Part shown: piece after piece, positions 44,945 to 58,635 of the stretch | Layout of the letters: every line of letters begins with the position of its first letter | How positions within the stretch are numbered: position 1 is the first letter of the stretch | Origin: Molanna angustata | Taxonomy: Eukaryota > Arthropoda > Insecta > Trichoptera > Molannidae | Length of the DNA: 64,000 nt | Direction of reading: 5' to 3' | NCBI GenBank assembly: GCA_963576475.1 | Contig: OY754967.1 | Location: forward strand, 21,492,414-21,556,413 | Position numbers and translations under genes: made by a program | The notes under the pieces: model-generated | Told to the model about the DNA's origin: nothing | Database searches by the model: none | The model's input: the letters and a program-made list of their open reading frames with translations, nothing else

Positions 44945-45220
44945 TTATTTATTTAATATTGCTTCTCGGGCAACTAACAGGTACGATATATGGATATTAA
45001 TTTGATGATAAAGCTAATTATAAATATTTGAGATGAATATAGATGGAATCAATTAATAATTCAAACTATTAAGATTATAGCCCTTATTGCTCTTGTTATG
45101 TTAAATATTAATTTAACACGCACCCAATAACAAGTTGCCACATTCTGGAGACTTACGATATTAATCGTCTCACAGATCCAGACTGAAAACACAATTAAAA
45201 ACTGAAATTAAAATTGAACG
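44945..45220 (-). mobile_element. SINE family 1, minus-strand partial copy, interrupted
   Basis: The 3' end (complement GCCCGAGAAGCAATA) lies at 44955-44975. The body (AACACGCACCCAATAACAAG, GCCACATTCTGGAGACTTAC, CAGATCCAGACTGAAAAC) lies at 45110-45195. About 110 bp of foreign AT-rich DNA separates them. The tRNA head is missing. Confidence 0.7.
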
Positions 45221-45465
45221 GGAATGCTATGATCAACTCAAAAACCTATAAATATTTGATAATATATTTTTAGTTAGTAAAGAATTGTAGCTCTTTGTAG
45301 TTGATTACACTTAAGGTAGTTAGACTATGCGTTTTTAATTATTTTTTTTCACAACACATTTGTAATTTTGAGGAACTGGTAATATTTTAAATACTATGGT
45401 TTGTTTTTTAATACAAAGCATTTTTTTAAGAATGAATATATCCTTGTGAAAAGTATATACATCTA

Positions 45466-46150
45466 CTTCTTTTTCTTCTCTAGCTCTCGTCCCTCCACTG
45501 CTGGACATAGGCCTCTTCCATACACTTCCACTCATTTTTGCTCTGTCCCCATCGCATCCAGGTTTCACCGGCCACTTGGACAATGTCGTCAGACCATCTC
45601 TTAGGAGGTCTTCCAACATTATGTAGTATTCTAGGGGCGCACCTAGTATCCCCTTGTCTGGTAAAGTTACCAGCCCATTGACACTTTAATCCAGCAACAC
45701 GATCCATTATATCGGCAACCTTAGTACGGCGCATAATCTCTTCATTTCGTATTTTGTCGCGTAGACTCACGCCAAGGCTCTGCTTTGCCTTTCCGAGGAT
45801 CGCTGTGCAACTTTCAACTTGTGGACACTTTTTGCTTTAAGGGTCGTTGTTCCAAAGCCATATGTCATTACGGGCAAAACACATGAATCATATATTTTTC
45901 TTTTTAGACATAGAGGGACTTCCTTGTTTTCAAAAACATGTCTTAATTTATCAAAAGCAGCCCAACCCAGACCTATTCTATTAGGTAATTCTGCCGTTTG
46001 GTTAAATTGTCTAAGTTTTATCTTGTGACTAAAGTACACATACTCGTCAACCATTTGAATTATATTTTTGTTAATCGTAATATTTGCCGTGGTTAGAATT
46101 TTGTTTTCTGGATGTTCATACACATCTTCATTATATTCCATACATTTAGC
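45466..46150 (-). pseudogene. RTE-like non-LTR retrotransposon, C-terminal end, frameshifted
   Basis: On the minus strand 46141-45767 encodes VDEYVYFSHKI, AAFDKLRHVFENKEVPLCLK and KIYDSCVLPVMTYGFGTTTL. After a frameshift at about 45770 the protein continues SLRDKIRNEEIMRRTKVADI, LKCQWAGNFTRQGDTR, GRPPKRWSDDIVQVAGETWM and WKCMEEAYVQQWRDES. This VMTYGxETW / SLRDKIRNEEIRRRTK / GRPPxRWxDDIxxVAG order is the well-known C-terminal end of RTE-type LINEs in insects. 5'-truncated and dead. The end of the frame is followed by a short A-rich stretch. Confidence 0.85.
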
Positions 46151-47022
<872 letters not shown>

Positions 47023-47237
47023 CATCAGAGAAGTGACCAAGATCTCTGGAAACAGAAAAGTCAGTGAGGATCTTCGGATAATAAGGCACCGTATCTATGG
47101 CAAATATTTGAATATTTATTTTATTTATTTATTTACAATTTTTTGGGAGACTAACAGCTATACATTACAGTTTTACATTTAAGATAATGATTAAACAGCC
47201 AATTATAAGTCTCCACTGTACGCTATTATAGGAGGAT

Positions 47238-47705
47238 AATGAATACTCTTCGATCAAATACTGAAAGAACGCTCAGTATCCCAGTACACAATACTTCTTT
47301 TTTCACCACCTCTTTCTCCGTACAGGCAGCTCGTCTTTGGAATCACATCCCATCGCAACTTCGAGTTTCATTAACACTTCCCACTTTCAAAAGAAATCTG
47401 AGGAATCATTTCCTTTCACATAACACCTAAATTTGTCTCCTTATCCTATCCTTGTCCTCCCCCCCCCCCTCTCCAGTCACCTCCGTTTCTTTATTGTTTT
47501 TGCTTATATGTTTTTTTTCATTTTGTTTGTTTTATTTTCTTTATAGCTCTTGCTTGTATTGTATAAAAATTTTGCTACATACCATAATTGTAATAGTTTT
47601 TCACTAAATGTATATGGTTGGTTGGAAGATATTGCCATTTGGCAATAAGCCCGCCATTGTGCACTTGTGCTCAGAAAGTTTTAAAATAAAAAAAAATAAA
47701 AAAAT
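47238..47705 (+). pseudogene. Non-LTR retrotransposon 3' end with UTR and A-rich tail
   Basis: 47239-47430 reads ILNTTSF-like SFFTTSFSVQAARLWNHIPS, then LRVSLTLPTFKRNLRNHFLS and a stop. The AARLWNxIPxxLR....FKRxLRxHL pattern is the C-terminal signature of Jockey/CR1-like LINEs. A 3' UTR of about 270 bp follows, with a pyrimidine run (CCCCCCCCCCTCTCC near 47460), a small hairpin (GCCATTTGGC) and a terminal AAAATAAAAAAAAATAAAA tail. 5'-truncated. Confidence 0.8.
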
Positions 47706-49735
<2,030 letters not shown>

Positions 49736-49896
49736 ATCATCATCATCATCGTCAGCCTGTGTTTGCCCACTGCAGGACATAGACCTCCCCTCTCCTTCTC
49801 CACTCCTCCCGTTCCTGTGCGACTCCCATCCACTGTGGTCCAACAAATCTTTTTATGTCGTCCATCCATCTATTAGGTGGTCGCCCTTGTGGTTTG
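49736..49896 (-). pseudogene. RTE-like LINE extreme 3' end, minus strand
   Basis: On the minus strand an unbroken frame reads GRPPNRWMDDIKRFVGPQW, then MGVAQEREEWRRRGEVYVLQ and WANTG-stop, directly followed by an ATGATGATGATG tail. This is the canonical RTE C-terminus and the ATGATG-type tail. Only about 50 codons are present, an extreme 5' truncation. Confidence 0.85.
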
Positions 49897-50001
49897 TTAA
49901 ATATTTTAAAAAAAGTAAGGTTTTTAAGCAAAACACTAAAATGACATCTTAACTAAGAATCAATATAACAATATAACCTTTTGTCATTTTTATTTTGTTT
50001 T

Positions 50002-50185
50002 GGCCTTCGTGGCTCAGTTGATTAGATATCTAGCTGCGGAGTCAAAGGTCCCGAATTCGATTCCCGGTAAAGATAGGTACAGTTTTTAATTATGTTTTCA
50101 GTCTAGATCTGAGAGACGATAAATATCACAAGTTTCCGGAATGTGGCAAATTGTTATTAGGTGCGTGTTAAATTAATATAATTAT
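50002..50185 (+). mobile_element. tRNA-headed SINE, family 1, forward copy of an inverted pair
   Basis: GGCCTTCGTGGCTCAGTTGA carries the A box, and CGAATTCGATTCCCGG the B box. The body has CAGTCTAGATCTGAGAGACG, TTCCGGAATGTGGCAAATTG and GGTGCGTGTTAAATTAATAT. The last 45 bp of the family consensus (through GCCCGAGAAG) are missing at the junction with the inverted copy. Confidence 0.85.
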
Positions 50186-50403
50186 AATTATTTATTACTT
50201 CTCGGGCAACTAACAGGTACTATGTCAAATATTAATTTAACACGCACCCAATAACAAGTTGCCACATTCTGGAGACTTACGATATTAATCGTCTCACAGA
50301 TCCAGACTGAAAACGCAATTAAAAACTGTGTCTCCACCGGGAATCGAACCCGGGACCATTAGATCAGCAGTCAGATACCCAACCAACTGATCCATGAAGG
50401 CCG
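50186..50403 (-). mobile_element. tRNA-headed SINE, family 1, reverse copy of the inverted pair
   Basis: Read on the minus strand: GGCCTTCATGGATCAGTTGG, box B CCGGGTTCGATTCCCGG, GTGGAGACACAGTTTTTAAT, CAGTCTGGATCTGTGAGACG, GTCTCCAGAATGTGGCAACT, TTATTGGGTGCGTGTTAAAT, ACCTGTTAGTTGCCCGAGAA and an AATAAATAA tail. It is the most complete copy of this family here, about 218 bp. Confidence 0.88.
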
Positions 50404-51297
50404 AAGGCCGAATATTTGATATGTTTAGTATAGATGCCACCAAACTTCATGAAACTTTTCGCCATGGAGAGGGGCGGTTTGCGCACATATCAACAAAGCA
50501 AAAAGACACAAAAAATTGCGATTTACGCACCCACGTGACGGGTTCAAGATATACCTGTATATACCTGTTAGTTGCACGAGAAGAATACAAAATACAATAA
50601 AACAAATCCGGCTTTCGTTCCTGAGACAAAGACTAAATACTAACCATGTTTTCATTGCACAGTCGCTCACTTAAGTTAGGAGATCACGTGGCTTCCTAAC
50701 TGGAGGATGCTACGACGTTTTTCTATGAGAATTGCATTGCAGAGACATATCAAATACTTAGCGCATGCGCATCGGCGTGAACTAACATTTGCGAATTGTC
50801 AAAAAGTAAGGTTGATAGCGAGTAACCTTACGAGTGGTTTAATACTAAAATACGATTTTTTTTCGGTGGATAATGATTTTATCGGCTTCGTTTAATATGT
50901 ATTTGGTAATTTTGTCAAATCAAATACCAAATAGAGTATTCAGCGATCTATACGAGATGCTGAAAATTCACTGGAAATTCAGAAAAATCGCGACATCGAG
51001 CTGTCAGTGTGATCTTGGTTACATGTGTTTAAGTTGTTATGACAAAAAAACATTTCAAACGTCAGTCTAAACCCATAGAAAACTTTCTATCTCTTTTCTT
51101 CATATACAATAATGTGCAATGCTACGCCATCGACCTTAAGTTTGGCGTAGTGTTAAGTATTTAGTTAGTGATGACTGCAACGCAATTGCTAACTTAAGAA
51201 TACTAAATACTCCAGTGAGGTTAGGAGTTAGTATTTAGGTACCTAGGACTCTGCATTCGGGTCAAAGTCTCGGGTTCCGTTAGAAACAACGATTTTC
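50404..51297. other. Intronic DNA with short symmetrical words at 51140-51225
   Basis: 51140-51225 can fold imperfectly (AAGTATTTAGTTAG against CTAACTTAAGAATACTAAAT). 50650-50850 is GC-balanced (GCGCATGCGCATCGGCGTG). No gene recognised. Confidence 0.4.
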
Positions 51298-51410
51298 AAT
51301 GTTACAGACTGGGAACTTATGAGACGATTAACATCATATAAAATTTGTCATTGGGTGGGCGTGAAATTATAATATTATTCGACCTGTTAGTTGGCCAATA
51401 CACAATAGTT
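51298..51410 (+). mobile_element. SINE family 1, diverged body fragment
   Basis: CAGACTGGGAACTTATGAGA, CGATTAACATCATA, TTGTCATTGGGTGGGCGTG and CGACCTGTTAGTTGGCC follow the order of the family 1 body. The head is absent. Confidence 0.6.
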
Positions 51411-52334
51411 AACATAAAAACAAAATGTTATAGTGTAAATGTAGGTTTTTTTATAATAGCGATAACCCTTCTGAAATATATATAATATGTAGGTACCTAC
51501 GTATACTTAATGGCAATCAGATAAAGTTTGAATAATGTGACATCCCTGAGAGCAGACCTCGATGGCATTTAAAATTTGTACCGGGAGACCACACAGGGAG
51601 CACGCCGCGCCGGCTGGCCTTAATAAATACATCATCCCCTCCCCACCACCCATTAGACAAACAACCACCGAGCAACGGCCACGGGCACACACCAAAGATC
51701 ACGAGCTCTATTCCCGGTCGGAGCACTTCGGTGATATTTTTGCCCATTACTTACGTCCGAGTGTCGGTCATCGACAGAGCTAAGTGGGTTGGCAAGTAAA
51801 CATAGAAGTATTGCAATGGATTCGCATGAACTGAAAGTCTACTCCTGAATACCACAATTTTATAATACAATCAATAATATGTAGGTAGTCCAATTGCATT
51901 CCTGTATATTCGTTAATTAACTAAGTAAAAAAATGTAGGTGCCACCTACACATAACACAAAATATTATTATACGTCATAACAATGTATGATAGGATAACT
52001 TATAACGATAAATCATTTTAAAATTTATAACGATGAACATATTTTTATAAATCATATCAACGTATGATAGGATAATTTATAACGATAAAAGTGGAACATT
52101 ACATATTATGCACATAATTTAATTATGATAAGTCAAGTCATTAAAAGTGCAATATTCAATAATTGAAAAAAAACTCGTATGAATATATACTTACTCAAAA
52201 ATAATTTGTGTGTATAATTAAGTATTTAATTTTATTTTATTAATTCGAGAAAGTAAATAATATCTAATAAATATTGTTGAATACATCCAAAATAAAATAA
52301 TTTATTTATAATATCCAAAATTACTTTGTTTACA
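51411..52334. other. Intronic DNA; GC-rich patch 51540-51790
   Basis: 51540-51790 is GC-rich (GGAGCACGCCGCGCCGGCTG, CCACCGAGCAACGGCCACGG, CTCTATTCCCGGTCGG). It may be a degraded SINE or a regulatory island; no second copy in the window was found. 51970-52088 has a duplicated TGTATGATAGGATAA.TTATA word. Confidence 0.4.
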
Positions 52335-52430
52335 CCACTTATGAGGACTACTGTCGACCGGTTTTGAAAAAAACGTCTTCTTCTTCAGGAAGTCTTACGT
52401 ACTACATTAAAAATAAATATAGACTGTTGT
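52335..52430 (-). repeat. Possible hammerhead-type / Penelope-like repeat relic
   Basis: On the minus strand CCTGAAGAAGAAGACG ... TTTTCAAAACCGGTCGACAG resembles the CTGAAGAAG ... CGAAACCGGTCG word order of abundant metazoan repeats associated with hammerhead-like motifs. The core is degraded. Confidence 0.35.
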
Positions 52431-53419
52431 TTAGGTCTAATTTTGTGGGAGGAGTCAATTTGAAAAAAATAGTGGGGAGGAATAGTAAACATAAGTGACA
52501 ACGAGTGGTTCAGAGATATGTTTTATTTTATTTTTATTATTATTTTAATTAATTGGAAATATATTTAGTTACGGATTATTTGGGAAGTTTAGCTGGTTAT
52601 TTATATTTTTTTGTTTACTATTCACAATTTTTCTAAATAATAATAATTTAGACGAATATTGACAAATTACTGGGGATATTAAAAAGATCTTATTTTTTTG
52701 GTTTTCAGGGCAAACTGCTAAAATAATATAATTTGAATACCAAAACCATATCATTGGAAGAAAGGTAACAGTGGGAGGACAAGAAAAAAATATATTTTGC
52801 AGTTCTAAAGCAGTTTCATTTAGAATATGGTGTACTTACTTAAGTACATAATTTTATTGTTGGTCATGATTTTTTAGGGTACTTCTGTAAACACAAAAAA
52901 ATGCAACATTTACCACAAATAAATATTTACACGGCAGCAATATACAGTCTCATAACTAGTACCTATATAAAATCAAACGCAAGTACCGCGTACATTAAGT
53001 TACCATATTAACTCCATGACCATAAGTGGATTCCTTCACGAAGTTTGTGATAAGAAAAACGCAAGTCGTCGTTATTTGTGGGTGTTCTCTACCTCTCATA
53101 TGATTTTAATTCATAGACAATATCATTATCGTTCCCATTCGCGCGGTAATAAAAATCTCCAGTCCATATCGAGTCATAAACAATATTGACCGCACGACAC
53201 CCGGTTAGGTACAGGTCAATCAATGTGTAGGTAAGTACATTGTACCATATGTACCTCCTTCATACACTTGATGCTACATTGGTTACTGGTCACTCACGAT
53301 AAGGAATAAAAAAAAACATTATTAATATGTGACGATAGTTAAAATCGTGCCGCTTTTAAAATAGCATATTTTGTTGTATATTTATTTTAAAAAATAATAT
53401 TATTCTCGAAACAACTTTG
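52431..53419. other. Intronic DNA, no recognised feature
   Basis: AT-rich, TACCTACC-type words only. Confidence 0.5.
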
Positions 53420-53880
53420 ATACCTACCTAAAATGGATGTACATACTTAAATATTCACACTATATTACCTTCTAATGTATGAAACGCGAAAAAATATTGT
53501 ATATCACCTAATCTATGATAGACAATATTTTTCCACGAAGAAAAGGGAAAATTAAAGGTTATTTTTTTCAAATAGCAAGAATAGTTATCAAAATATTAAA
53601 ATAGTTTATCAACCGGTAGATTTTAATATTTTCTTTCGATTGAAGTAAAAATCTACTTCATAGACCTTGTAGTTTTTAGTAACTTTCTATAAAAAAATAA
53701 AAAAGTGTTATACTTAAACTATTTTTAACAGAAAAGCACCAATTCAAATTTCAAAAAACTCGCAATAGAATAAACATGTAAATAAAAAAGTATCTTTATT
53801 TTAAAGACGTATCTTTTGAGCGTACTGGGGAAAAGATTTTCAAAATATACTATATTGTCTACTATAGCCTCTTGTTATCT
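53420..53880 (+). repeat. Copy 3 of the ~480-bp interspersed repeat
   Basis: It runs from ATGGATGTACATACTTAAAT, ACCTTCTAATGTATGAAACG and TGTATATCACCTAATCTATG to GACGTATCTTTTGAGCGTAC and CTACTATAGCCTCTTG. The TTGTATATCAC ... GATAGACAA hairpin is kept with one mismatch. Confidence 0.7.
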
Positions 53881-54743
53881 AAACGGGTAATTCTTGATGG
53901 AACTCCGTATCAAAATGATAAAACATATTCTGCATAAATAAAACAATAATTAGTTTTTACTTCCATTATTATAATTATTGACACTATCTAGTATCAGACA
54001 ATGGCTGAAAAATGAGTCTTCAGAGTGAGAAGAAATTAGTAAAATAAAGCTTATAATATACTTATGAAATAAATTTAAGGAATTTTATTTTTTACCAAAT
54101 CATACTTTACAACAAGCTTTGATATCAAAAGCTCAATACAACACAAATATGGCGTGTGAGTTCCTTTAATTTTCAAACAAATATTTAGTAGGTAAAAAAT
54201 GTAACAACAAAAACAAAATAGATACTTACATATTTATAATACTTTACACCTACAAAATAAAAATCCTTGGGGTAAAAATTGTATCAACGGATATTTCTTT
54301 TTATATTACAAAATATGGCGACATGTTAAGAAACAAACAACAGATGGACCGAAGCAAATTACTAATAGCAGAGTGGAGAGATATTTCATCTCTGTGATAG
54401 GTACATCGATGACCACGTGGACAGACAGGACATTGTAGGAAGGTATGGAGAGATTAGTTAGAGGGGAAAGGCCCATCTGTCATGTACATATATTATGTAG
54501 TCAGCCACGCCCTATATCTATACTGTGTGTGTATACTCCGCACTGGACCTCACACGATCAGCAATATAAAGGAGACAGAATAAACATCAATAAATACAAC
54601 CCTGCTTAGTAGATAAAATAACTATGTACAATCTACACTTATAGTCAACCATACAAATAAAATCATCAAGACGAAATTCAACGAATAATTTCAATTTGAT
54701 AAGCTGAAACATGTGTAGAAAATATAAGTACGCTTAAATAGAT
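53881..54743. other. Intronic DNA, no recognised feature
   Basis: AT-rich. 54330-54560 is somewhat more balanced (GGAGAGATATTTCATCTCTG is a small dyad). No gene. Confidence 0.45.
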
Positions 54744-55062
54744 CAAAATCATAATTCTCCGTTAAAACAAACATTACTTAGTGGTTAAAAACATATTATA
54801 ACATTCCAAAATCATAATTCTCCGTTAAAACAAACATTACTTAGTGGTTAAAAACATATTATAACATTCCAAAATCATAATTCTCCGTTAAAACAAACAT
54901 TACTTAGTGGTTAAAAACATATTATAACATTCCAAAATCATAATTCTCCGTTAAAACAAACATTACTTAGTGGTTAAAAACATATTATAACATTCCAAAA
55001 TCATAATTCTCCGTTAAAACAAACATTACTTAGTGGTTAAAAACATATTATAACATTCCAAA
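54744..55062. repeat. 63-bp minisatellite, 5 copies
   Basis: The unit includes CAAAATCATAATTCTCCGTT, AAAACAAACATTACTTAGTG and GTTAAAAACATATTATAACA. Five copies are identical by eye. Confidence 0.95.
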
Positions 55063-55089
55063 AAGAATATTCAAGGATAAGCTTCAATA

Positions 55090-55228
55090 GTAGTTATAAT
55101 TTTCGTCAAACATCTTGAACGAGCTTCCGGTTGCGCAGAGCGCAAATTTTGTGTCTTTTTGCTTCGTTTGTTTACGTGCAAATCGCCCCCCTTCTCGGCT
55201 AAAAGTTCAAGATGTTTGGCTACAACTA
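55090..55228. mobile_element. ~140-bp palindromic MITE-like element
   Basis: TAGTTATAATTTTCGTCAAA and CATCTTGAAC at the left are mirrored by GTTCAAGATGTTTGG and CTACAACTA at the right. The centre is GC-balanced (GCTTCCGGTTGCGCAGAGCG). Confidence 0.6.
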
Positions 55229-55289
55229 TACATACATACTTCTTATGTTGACCGACATACCAAAGTTTTAAATAAATAATTCGGTTGAC

Positions 55290-55400
55290 TTCTATGCCGG
55301 CGTTCTGGGTTCAATTCCCAGCAGAGGAGAAATTTATTATAATTTATTTTAGATAGAAATATAAAAATAAATAATACTGACAACTTGTCAACTTTTAAAA
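55290..55400 (+). mobile_element. SINE remnant with B box
   Basis: TATGCCGGCGTTCTGGGTTC continues AATTCCCAGCAGAGGAG. A good B box (GGGTTCAATTCCC) is followed by AT-rich body and an AAATAAATAAT tail. The A box is lost. Confidence 0.5.
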
Positions 55401-55562
55401 AAAAGTTAAAATAATTTTCCTCCTCATTGTACCATATGAATGTATTAATTTTGGTGTATTGTATTGTGTGTGTGAGTATATCTTTATTGATTGTTAGCTT
55501 TTTTAAATTTATTTTTCCACGTTTGTAAATTAAAATAATATATATTTTTTTTATGAACTCTT

Positions 55563-55742
55563 TCTATGTATTTTATGTATCTTGTTAAATTTAAGTTTTG
55601 TGAACTCCTCCCCGAAGCACAAGGTTTCCTTCTTTTCGGGGAGAATTTCAAATTTATTTGTGATGTATATATTTTTTTTATAATATGTCAAAATGTATCC
55701 TTTTTATACTTTCTTATTAATAAAATTTACTTACTTACTTAT
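55563..55742 (+). repeat. Retroelement 3' end with conserved hairpin, copy B
   Basis: Homologue of 27631-27790. The stem CTCCCCGAA / TTCGGGGAG (55608-55643) encloses GCACAAGGTTTCCTTCTT. It ends TTATTAATAAAATTTACTTA with repeated CTTA units, a LINE-type tail. Confidence 0.7.
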
Positions 55743-56489
55743 TTTTCACGTAATACTTGCTTTTCTATACTGGAAGCTCTGGTTACAGTATGCTTGTTGA
55801 ATAATTTGAATTGTTAAATATATCATGAAACATTTGATAGAGCTCCAAAAATAATTCATTATAATAAAAGCGATGAACGTTTTTACAGTAATATCAATAG
55901 AAATTATGAATCGATACATTTTCCACGAGTTCATAGTATAATTAACATGATGTAAACATGTAAAAAGAAGAGTGTATTGTAAATAAACACGACTATTAAA
56001 ATTCCATAGCGCACGTGCGAGTGCATTCAAGTGTCTAACTTATTATAGCGAATATTCGCCGGTTGTTGATGAAGAGAGAGAAATGTACCAGTACCGAATA
56101 TTGAATGTATAAAACACAAATAGAACTGGCGTTGGTCGTGCAATGGCGGTGAGGATCATCAACCGTACCGCAGAATCGCCAATGAAATCCATAAATCCGT
56201 CAAAGAGGTACTCCACTGTCCATTCACTCTCTGCCGAACCTGCGACGTGGAATGACGTGAAATCAAACGCTCCTTGGTGTTATATTTGCTTCTCTTAGAA
56301 ACAAAATACACCAAAGCGAAAAATGAGTTTGTTGTGGCAAATACACTAGTTAATCTGAATGAAAGCCATGGCCGATTTTCACTCCATTTCCACAAATATG
56401 TAACAAAGTTAAACCAAAACAAAGTCAAAGGTACTTAGCTGCCTGACGACAAACCATTACAATAATTATATAATTGGTAAATAATTATA
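55743..56489. other. Intronic DNA, no gene recognised
   Basis: 56040-56430 is GC-balanced (CAATGGCGGTGAGGATCATC, GAACCTGCGACGTGGAATG). An 89-codon minus-strand frame there has no recognisable domain. Confidence 0.4.
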
Positions 56490-56585
56490 TTTTGTTATTG
56501 GGTGCGTGTTCAATAATTATTTTACATAGCACCTGTTAGTTTTGTTGTTTTGTTTTCTTGCCCGAGAAGCTACATGAAATAAAAT
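56490..56585 (+). mobile_element. SINE family 1, 3' end only
   Basis: TTGTTATTGGGTGCGTGTTC, TACATAGCACCTGTTAGTT and TTGCCCGAGAAGCTACATG followed by AAATAAAATAAAATC. The 5' half is missing. Confidence 0.7.
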
Positions 56586-56899
56586 AAAATCAGAAATTAG
56601 AGAAGACAAAAAAAATTAAGAAAGTCAGATAACATTGTATACTTCTGAGGTGTTTTTTTTATTATTTTGACAGTAAAAGCTTCAAAAGACAAGTCAGAAG
56701 TGTAAAAGAGAGATTTGTGAAACAATCACATGTCATCGTTGGTTTGTAAAATACATGAAGATGTAGTAGGTTGCATACATACATACATATCTATTATAGT
56801 AAACGATATAAAACAAAAAATCCGTTTTGTATAGGTAAAAAAAGAAAAAGATACATTCCTAATATATGAATAAGATTGTGCCTTACCGCACCACGGTTA

Positions 56900-57426
56900 T
56901 TTTCCCGCCGCAGTTTTGACAGAATCACCCAGAACCGCTCAATTTGTTCTAAAATAAAAGAACCGCCAGTGCGTACCTACGTTTGCATTGATTTCTATGT
57001 GATATAAAATCACGCGGGAAAAATTCGGCCGCTATGAGTAGAATTTTTTTTACGTTTGTAATTATGGAGTTCTTTTCCCGCCGCAGTTTTGACAGAATAA
57101 CCCAGAACCGCTCAATTTGTTCTAAAATAAAAGAACCGCCAGTGCGTAAGTACCTACGTTTGCATTGATTTCTATGTGATATAAAATCACGCGGGAAAAA
57201 TTCGGCCGCTATGAGTAGAATTTTTTTTACGTTTGTAATTATGGAGTTCTTTTCCCGCCGCAGTTTTGACAGAATAACCCAGAACCGCTCAATTTGTTCT
57301 AAAATAAAAGAACCGCCAGTGCGTAAGTACCTACGTTTGCATTGATTTCTATGTGATATAAAATCACGCGGGAAAAATTCGGCCGCTATGAGTAGAATTT
57401 TTTTTACGTTTGTAATTATGGAGTTC
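56900..57426. repeat. 177-bp tandem repeat, 3 copies
   Basis: Copies start at 56900, 57073 and 57250 with TTTTCCCGCCGCAGTTTTGA, and contain AATTCGGCCGCTATGAGTAG and TTTACGTTTGTAATTATGGA. The first lacks a 4-bp AGTA insertion (173 bp). GC-balanced, suggesting it was amplified from non-AT-rich DNA. Confidence 0.95.
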
Positions 57427-57528
57427 TACACTGTCTCAATCTCTTAAAACAAAACAAGTGTTGAATTTCCTTTTTGTTTTAATTCTTAGAAAATAAACTT
57501 GTACATGAGACAATGTTTCCACGCAGTA

Positions 57529-57733
57529 TTTGAAGTTGACGAAAATGAGTTGTTTTCTTCCGTAAAGTGTAGGTATATAAATATTGACTACACCGACCGA
57601 GGAAACGATGATGGCGACGAAAGGGTGTGTTTGAAGTTGACAAAAATGAGATGTTTTCTTCCGTAAAGTGCAGGTATATAAATATTGACTACACCGACCG
57701 AGGAAACGATGATGGCGACGAAAGGGTGTGTTT
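57529..57733. repeat. 101-bp tandem duplication, 2 copies
   Basis: TTTGAAGTTGAC.AAAATGAG at about 57529 and 57630. Each copy includes TCTTCCGTAAAGTG.AGGTA and CACCGACCGAGGAAACGATG and ends GACGAAAGGGTGTG. Confidence 0.93.
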
Positions 57734-58061
57734 TTTTTACGTCGTCAGTTAATGCATAATGGGTGGAAAATTAGCAACAGCAGCAGGTCAATGGCGGTAT
57801 ACGTGGACAGACACACGATCTGACACACCTCATTACCTGTCTCTTCTCAAGACTTGATAAACTAATCTTCAACGGGAGAAATGCGGCAGACAAGAGGTAT
57901 GTACTATGTGTGGACATTATTATAATATAGCCACCATAGGTACTAAACCAAAATCAAACCCTGTAAAGGTTTTTCAACAAATTTTGTCAAAAACAAGACG
58001 ACATATAAATGTAATCAATATTTTAAGCTATAGGTACTGTATAACCTGCATAATATGTTAC
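57734..58061. other. Intronic DNA, no recognised feature
   Basis: 57760-57860 is moderately GC-balanced. No gene. Confidence 0.45.
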
Positions 58062-58275
58062 CATTCGTGGCTCAATTGGTTAGATATCCGATACCCGAAC
58101 AAAAGGACCCGGGTTCGATTTCCGGTGGAGACACAGTTTTTGATTGTGTTTTCAGTCTGGATGTGTAAGACAATAAATATCATAAGTCTCCAGATTGTGG
58201 CAAATTACATTGGATACGTGTTAAATTAATATTGTTATAGTAATTACCAAAATTTATCAGGTAACCTGTTAGTTG
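58062..58275 (+). mobile_element. SINE family 1, near-complete forward copy
   Basis: A box CGTGGCTCAATTGG, B box CCCGGGTTCGATTTCCGG, then GTGGAGACACAGTTTTTGAT, CAGTCTGGATGTGTAAGACA, GTCTCCAGATTGTGGCAAAT, ATACGTGTTAAATTAATAT and ACCTGTTAGTTGCCTGA. A TAGTAATTACCA / TGGTAATTACT dyad brackets the last part. Confidence 0.85.
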
Positions 58276-58494
58276 CCTGATATATTATGGTAATTACTTA
58301 ATTGAGATTGTCTAAAACCCAAAAAAACACTCGGGCTTAAAAAATATATGAAACTTATAAACCAGATTAATTATAACATGTTAGTAAATTGTGATCTATT
58401 CGTTTAATAAAAAAAATACATAAATAATAATACTATCACGCTACACCTCTCATTGGATAATCGCCTCATACATTTTTTTAAAGAAACAGGTATC

Positions 58495-58635
58495 ATCCTC
58501 GTACTTATATTCCCTAAATTAAGCATAAATGCTTGTGCTATAGGTGAACGTAATCGGTCGTGAGAGGATTCAAACTCGCGACCACTGGATTACAAACTCA
58601 GCGCTCTAACCGCTTTGCCATCACCAATCTAAATT
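58495..58635 (-). mobile_element. SINE family 2, minus-strand copy
   Basis: On the minus strand: GATGGCAAAGCGGTTAGAGC (A box), GCGAGTTTGAATCCTC (B box), ACGACCGATTACGTTCACC, TATAGCACAAGCATTTATGC and TTAATTTAGGGAATATAAG, in the order of 39605-39780. Confidence 0.8.

Noticed and set aside
51630..51645. Ci/Gli-like CACCACCCA
   Set aside because: Single mismatch, isolated and unsupported.
56159..56428. 89-codon minus-strand frame
   Set aside because: No domain or splice support. Treated as chance open frame in GC-balanced DNA.
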